Assembly: GCA_963377175.1 (NCBI GenBank)
Contig: CAUJNA010003804.1
Span: 1-64,000 of the forward strand
DNA length: 64,000 nucleotides
Direction: 5' to 3'
DNA from: Effrenium voratum
Lineage: Eukaryota > Sar > Dinophyceae > Suessiales > Symbiodiniaceae
Part shown: positions 61,066 to 64,000 of the stretch, one piece after another
How the letters are laid out: every line of letters starts with the position of its first letter
Position numbering within the stretch: the first letter of the stretch is position 1
Made by a program: the position numbers and the translations under genes
The notes under the pieces: generated by a model
Seen by the model: the letters and a program-made list of their open reading frames with translations, nothing else
What the model was told of the DNA's origin: nothing
Database searches by the model: none

Positions 61066-64000
61066 ACCCTGCTAAGAGAGATTGTAACCCAAGATCTGAT
61101 CGCTGTTGGGAACTACACAACATGCCATCGATGTGGCAAGCATGGACACTGGGCACAAGACTGCAGAGTGCCAGTATGGCACATAGGAGAAGGAGAAGAA
61201 CTACATCCACTAGAACAGGAACAAGCAGATCATGACAACAATGAAGAACTACCTCAGGATGTGAACGACACCTGGGACTGGTACTACGAAGGAGAAGAAG
61301 ACCAACACGAGGTGAACTACATGGAGGAGAACTGGAACGACTACGACTATGACAACAGCTGGGATTGGAATGACAACAGCTATGAGGACACAGCAAACTA
61401 CATTGGAGGCATCAACGAGTCGCACCTCACCATTGGACACATCAGACAAGCAAAATCACGACTACACAAGCACAAATCCAAATCACTACTTGGCAAGAAA
61501 ACAACACACACACAACATCATGGAACGACCACAGCAAGAGCTTTCAACAACTCCTACAAGAAGACACCACAAAGCTACACTTCGACATAGCAGCAGCAAG
61601 ACAACAACAAAGGAACAAGAAGATTGAGGGCGCTATCACCCACTACATCATGTACTCCAACTTCAAGTCATACCACCACCTGTTGATCGACTCAGGAGCA
61701 TCTACACATGTTTGCCCAAAGGACTACGCGCCGGATCTTCCACTACGACCTTGTGGAGAATCAGTTCCACAACTCTACACGGTTACCAACAAGAAGATTC
61801 CTGTCTACGGCATCAAGTACGTTCCCTACAAGCAGGACAACTGCACAGGAGGACAACCAAGACTACTGGGAAAGACAAGGTGAACACTGGATACGACACC
61901 ACACGACACTTAGAACAACTCTCTTCACTCCAACAGATGGACCAGGACATCCATCAATCAACACACTTGAACCTCACAGAACTACAATCACTCACAACAA
62001 CTTTGGAGAAGTTTCACAACGCAAAGATGACTGGACAGTCATGGGCAACGCAGCACTACCATTTCAATGGAAAGGAACAACAAGGTTCACCGTGAAGAAA
62101 GACTACGAGTACATCCAGGAGAACCACGATGAAGAACAACAACACGAGCATCATGAAGCACACAGAGCAAGAGGACTACGACAACCACAGCAGCCCACTC
62201 CACAACAAATAGCAGAACACAACCTTACACATCTACCATACAGAAACTGGTGTCCAATTTGCGTTCAAGGCAAAGGACGCCAAGACAACTACAAGAAACA
62301 ACAATCACGACAACCTGTCATTCAAGTAGACTTCGCCTACATCAAGTCACAACAAGACCCAAAGACCACACCAGTACTGACAGGAGTTGATGTTGCTACA
62401 CAACTGTGTATGGCAGTATTGGTTCCAGACAAATCACCAATGATGGACTACATGATCAACAACCTACAAGCATTCATCTTTGAGTGCGGAAGAACACAAG
62501 GCATACTACAAAGCGACAACGAAGACACACTCAACGCACTTCTAAAAGCTACAGCAGCAAAAGTCGGCACAATGAGTGTACGACATTCACCATCCTACAG
62601 CAGCAACAGTCAAGGAAGCGTTGAGCGACTACACAGAACACTTCTCGGACAAATCCGCGTCGCCAAAGCACAGGTTGAAAGCAACTACAGCATAACGATG
62701 TCCACAAAGCATTGTCTACTACCTTGGATAGTACGACATGCAGCATGGACGGTAAATCGCTACGTCATCCACTCAGATGGCCACACGAGCTTTGAACGCC
62801 GCTGGGGAAGAAACTACGAGCGAGCAATCTGCGAATTTGGCGAGACACTACTTTACCTTTCACCACAACACAAGAAACTCCCAAAAGCAGATCTACGGAT
62901 GCAGAAATGCATCTGGCTCGGAAAAGTTTCCGAAACCGGAGAAAACTACGTCGCAACGGAATCAGGCGTACAAAAGGTACGAACAGTACGGAGACTACAA
63001 CCGGACTTCAAATACGACCTCGCACTGTTGAACAAAGTTTCCGGCACACCATGGGCACCACGACGGAACACCTACAATCCATCGTTCGCAACACTGTTGG
63101 ATACGCAACTACAACGTCAGAGAAAAGAAGGTCCACTCAAGATTTTGGACAACAGACGAATGCGACGGACGACATCGTTGCAGAACCCGCAACAAAACAA
63201 CAACGCACTACACCACCTCCACGACTTCCATCTACATCGACGTCAAGTTCACGACCACTACCGGATAGTCCTATGGCTACTTCACCAACTGGACGACAAC
63301 ATCCACCACTACCAGCACCACCTCGGCAAACACTAAGACGTTTAACTCCGGAAGAAGTAATGCGACCAACTAAAGCACAGAAGACCTCAAAGGACACTAC
63401 AATCAGATCAACGGAGCAAGCAACCAAAGAACCACCACCACTACGACAGAAAATCAACGCAGTGACACTTCCCAACGGAAAATCCATCACTCCCTACACA
63501 AACGACGACACCTCAGAAGACCAACCCGTAATCTTCGACAACGAAGGTTACGACGAAACACAACTACTAGAAGGAATGAAACACGAGTCAAACCAAATGA
63601 AGCTACATGACGTCTACGACGAAGTAGATGCGTCTATTGTCGACGACAACGTCATCAGAGAAGCGACACCTACAAGATGGGTACACAGAAAGAAAGGATT
63701 AGGAGTACGAAGCCGAATTGTCGCAAAAGGCTACACAGAAAAGATAGAGGACGAAGACTCCGTCTACGCCTCTACACCAATGTTCACAACACTCCGGACA
63801 CTTCTCGCGCTACAAATGTCACGACCAAACTGGATAGCGCGACTAGGTGACGTCTCTACAGCATTTCTACACGCACCCGTCGCACAAGACCACGACGGTA
63901 AACAACGTGACGTCTACCTTTGGCCACCTAAAGAACTTTGTCCACAACAAGACAAGATCTGGCGACTAAAGAAAGCCATGTATGGACTACGCAGTTCACC
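61066..64000 (+). mobile_element. Ty1/copia LTR retrotransposon polyprotein, 3' end outside window
   Basis: Gag zinc knuckle TTCHRCGKHGHWAQDCRVPV (C-x2-C-x4-H-x4-C) at about 61110. Protease LLIDSGASTHVCPKDYAPDL (catalytic DSGA) at 61683. Integrase: HLPYRNWCPICVQGKGRQ (zinc-binding end), then Asp in VIQVDFAYIKSQ, Asp in GILQSDNEDTLNAL, Glu in SNSQGSVERLHRTLLGQIRV, in D-D-35-E spacing. Reverse transcriptase start TRWVHRKKGLGVRSRIVAKG, DVSTAFLHAPVAQD (catalytic Asp region) and IWRLKKAMYGLRSSP, where the window ends. The order protease, integrase, reverse transcriptase defines Ty1/copia. Frames change near 61540, near 61820 and near 63150, so this copy is damaged or uses frameshifts. The coding strand is A/C-rich and T-poor, unlike everything else in the window. 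Confidence 0.9.

Overview
The window looks like nuclear DNA of a dinoflagellate, probably one of the Symbiodiniaceae. The main support is a relic of the dinoflagellate spliced leader (GCCATTTTGGCTCAAG, 55517-55532), together with a Ty1/copia polyprotein, Trp/Gln-rich low-complexity protein starts, small introns with an apparently non-canonical donor, and very dense repeats. I can give no species. Almost all of the window is accessory DNA: two decayed copies of a virus-like element, one large transposon-like element, retroelement pieces and satellites.

Layout. 1-644: end of an unknown gene. About 882-22375: virus-like copy A, with integrase, a 4-kb fibre gene with an S74 chaperone domain plus a broken tandem copy of it, a PolB C-terminus fused to a superfamily 1 helicase, two paralogues of a nucleocytovirus-type ssDNA-binding-like protein, a cytosine methyltransferase-like gene, a major capsid protein, a penton stub, an A32-type packaging ATPase and a PolB exonuclease fragment. 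22473-40269: a 17.8-kb element bounded by near-identical inverted repeats of about 1.16 kb. It carries a nucleotidyltransferase-hydrolase fusion, an hAT-like transposase, a protein ending in a methyltransferase-like fold, a C5 cytosine methyltransferase and a tyrosine recombinase. 40270-42920: 3' part of a LINE with RNase H. 43002-50969: virus-like copy B (methyltransferase, capsid, AT-hook protein, penton, ATPase, D12 adenine methyltransferase). 51.4-59.4 kb: tRNA-like sequence, then a satellite of about 0.7 kb per unit with an inserted Gag-like retrogene. 59.4-61.0 kb: C-rich simple sequence. 61.07-64.0 kb: Ty1/copia element cut by the window end.

How it fits together. The viral copies share the order methyltransferase(+), capsid(-), penton(-), ATPase(-), and together hold a Polinton-like-virus gene set (integrase, PolB-helicase, double jelly-roll capsid, penton, ATPase, fibre). 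Nearly every viral gene has frameshifts, often in homopolymers, so these are endogenised fossils or low-accuracy assembly. Between viral genes are many perfect hairpins. Several occur as modules with the same flanks but different stems that remain complementary, and some sit where copy A has lost genes that copy B retains. This hairpin-module system and the 17.8-kb inverted-repeat element are the two most novel-looking items here.
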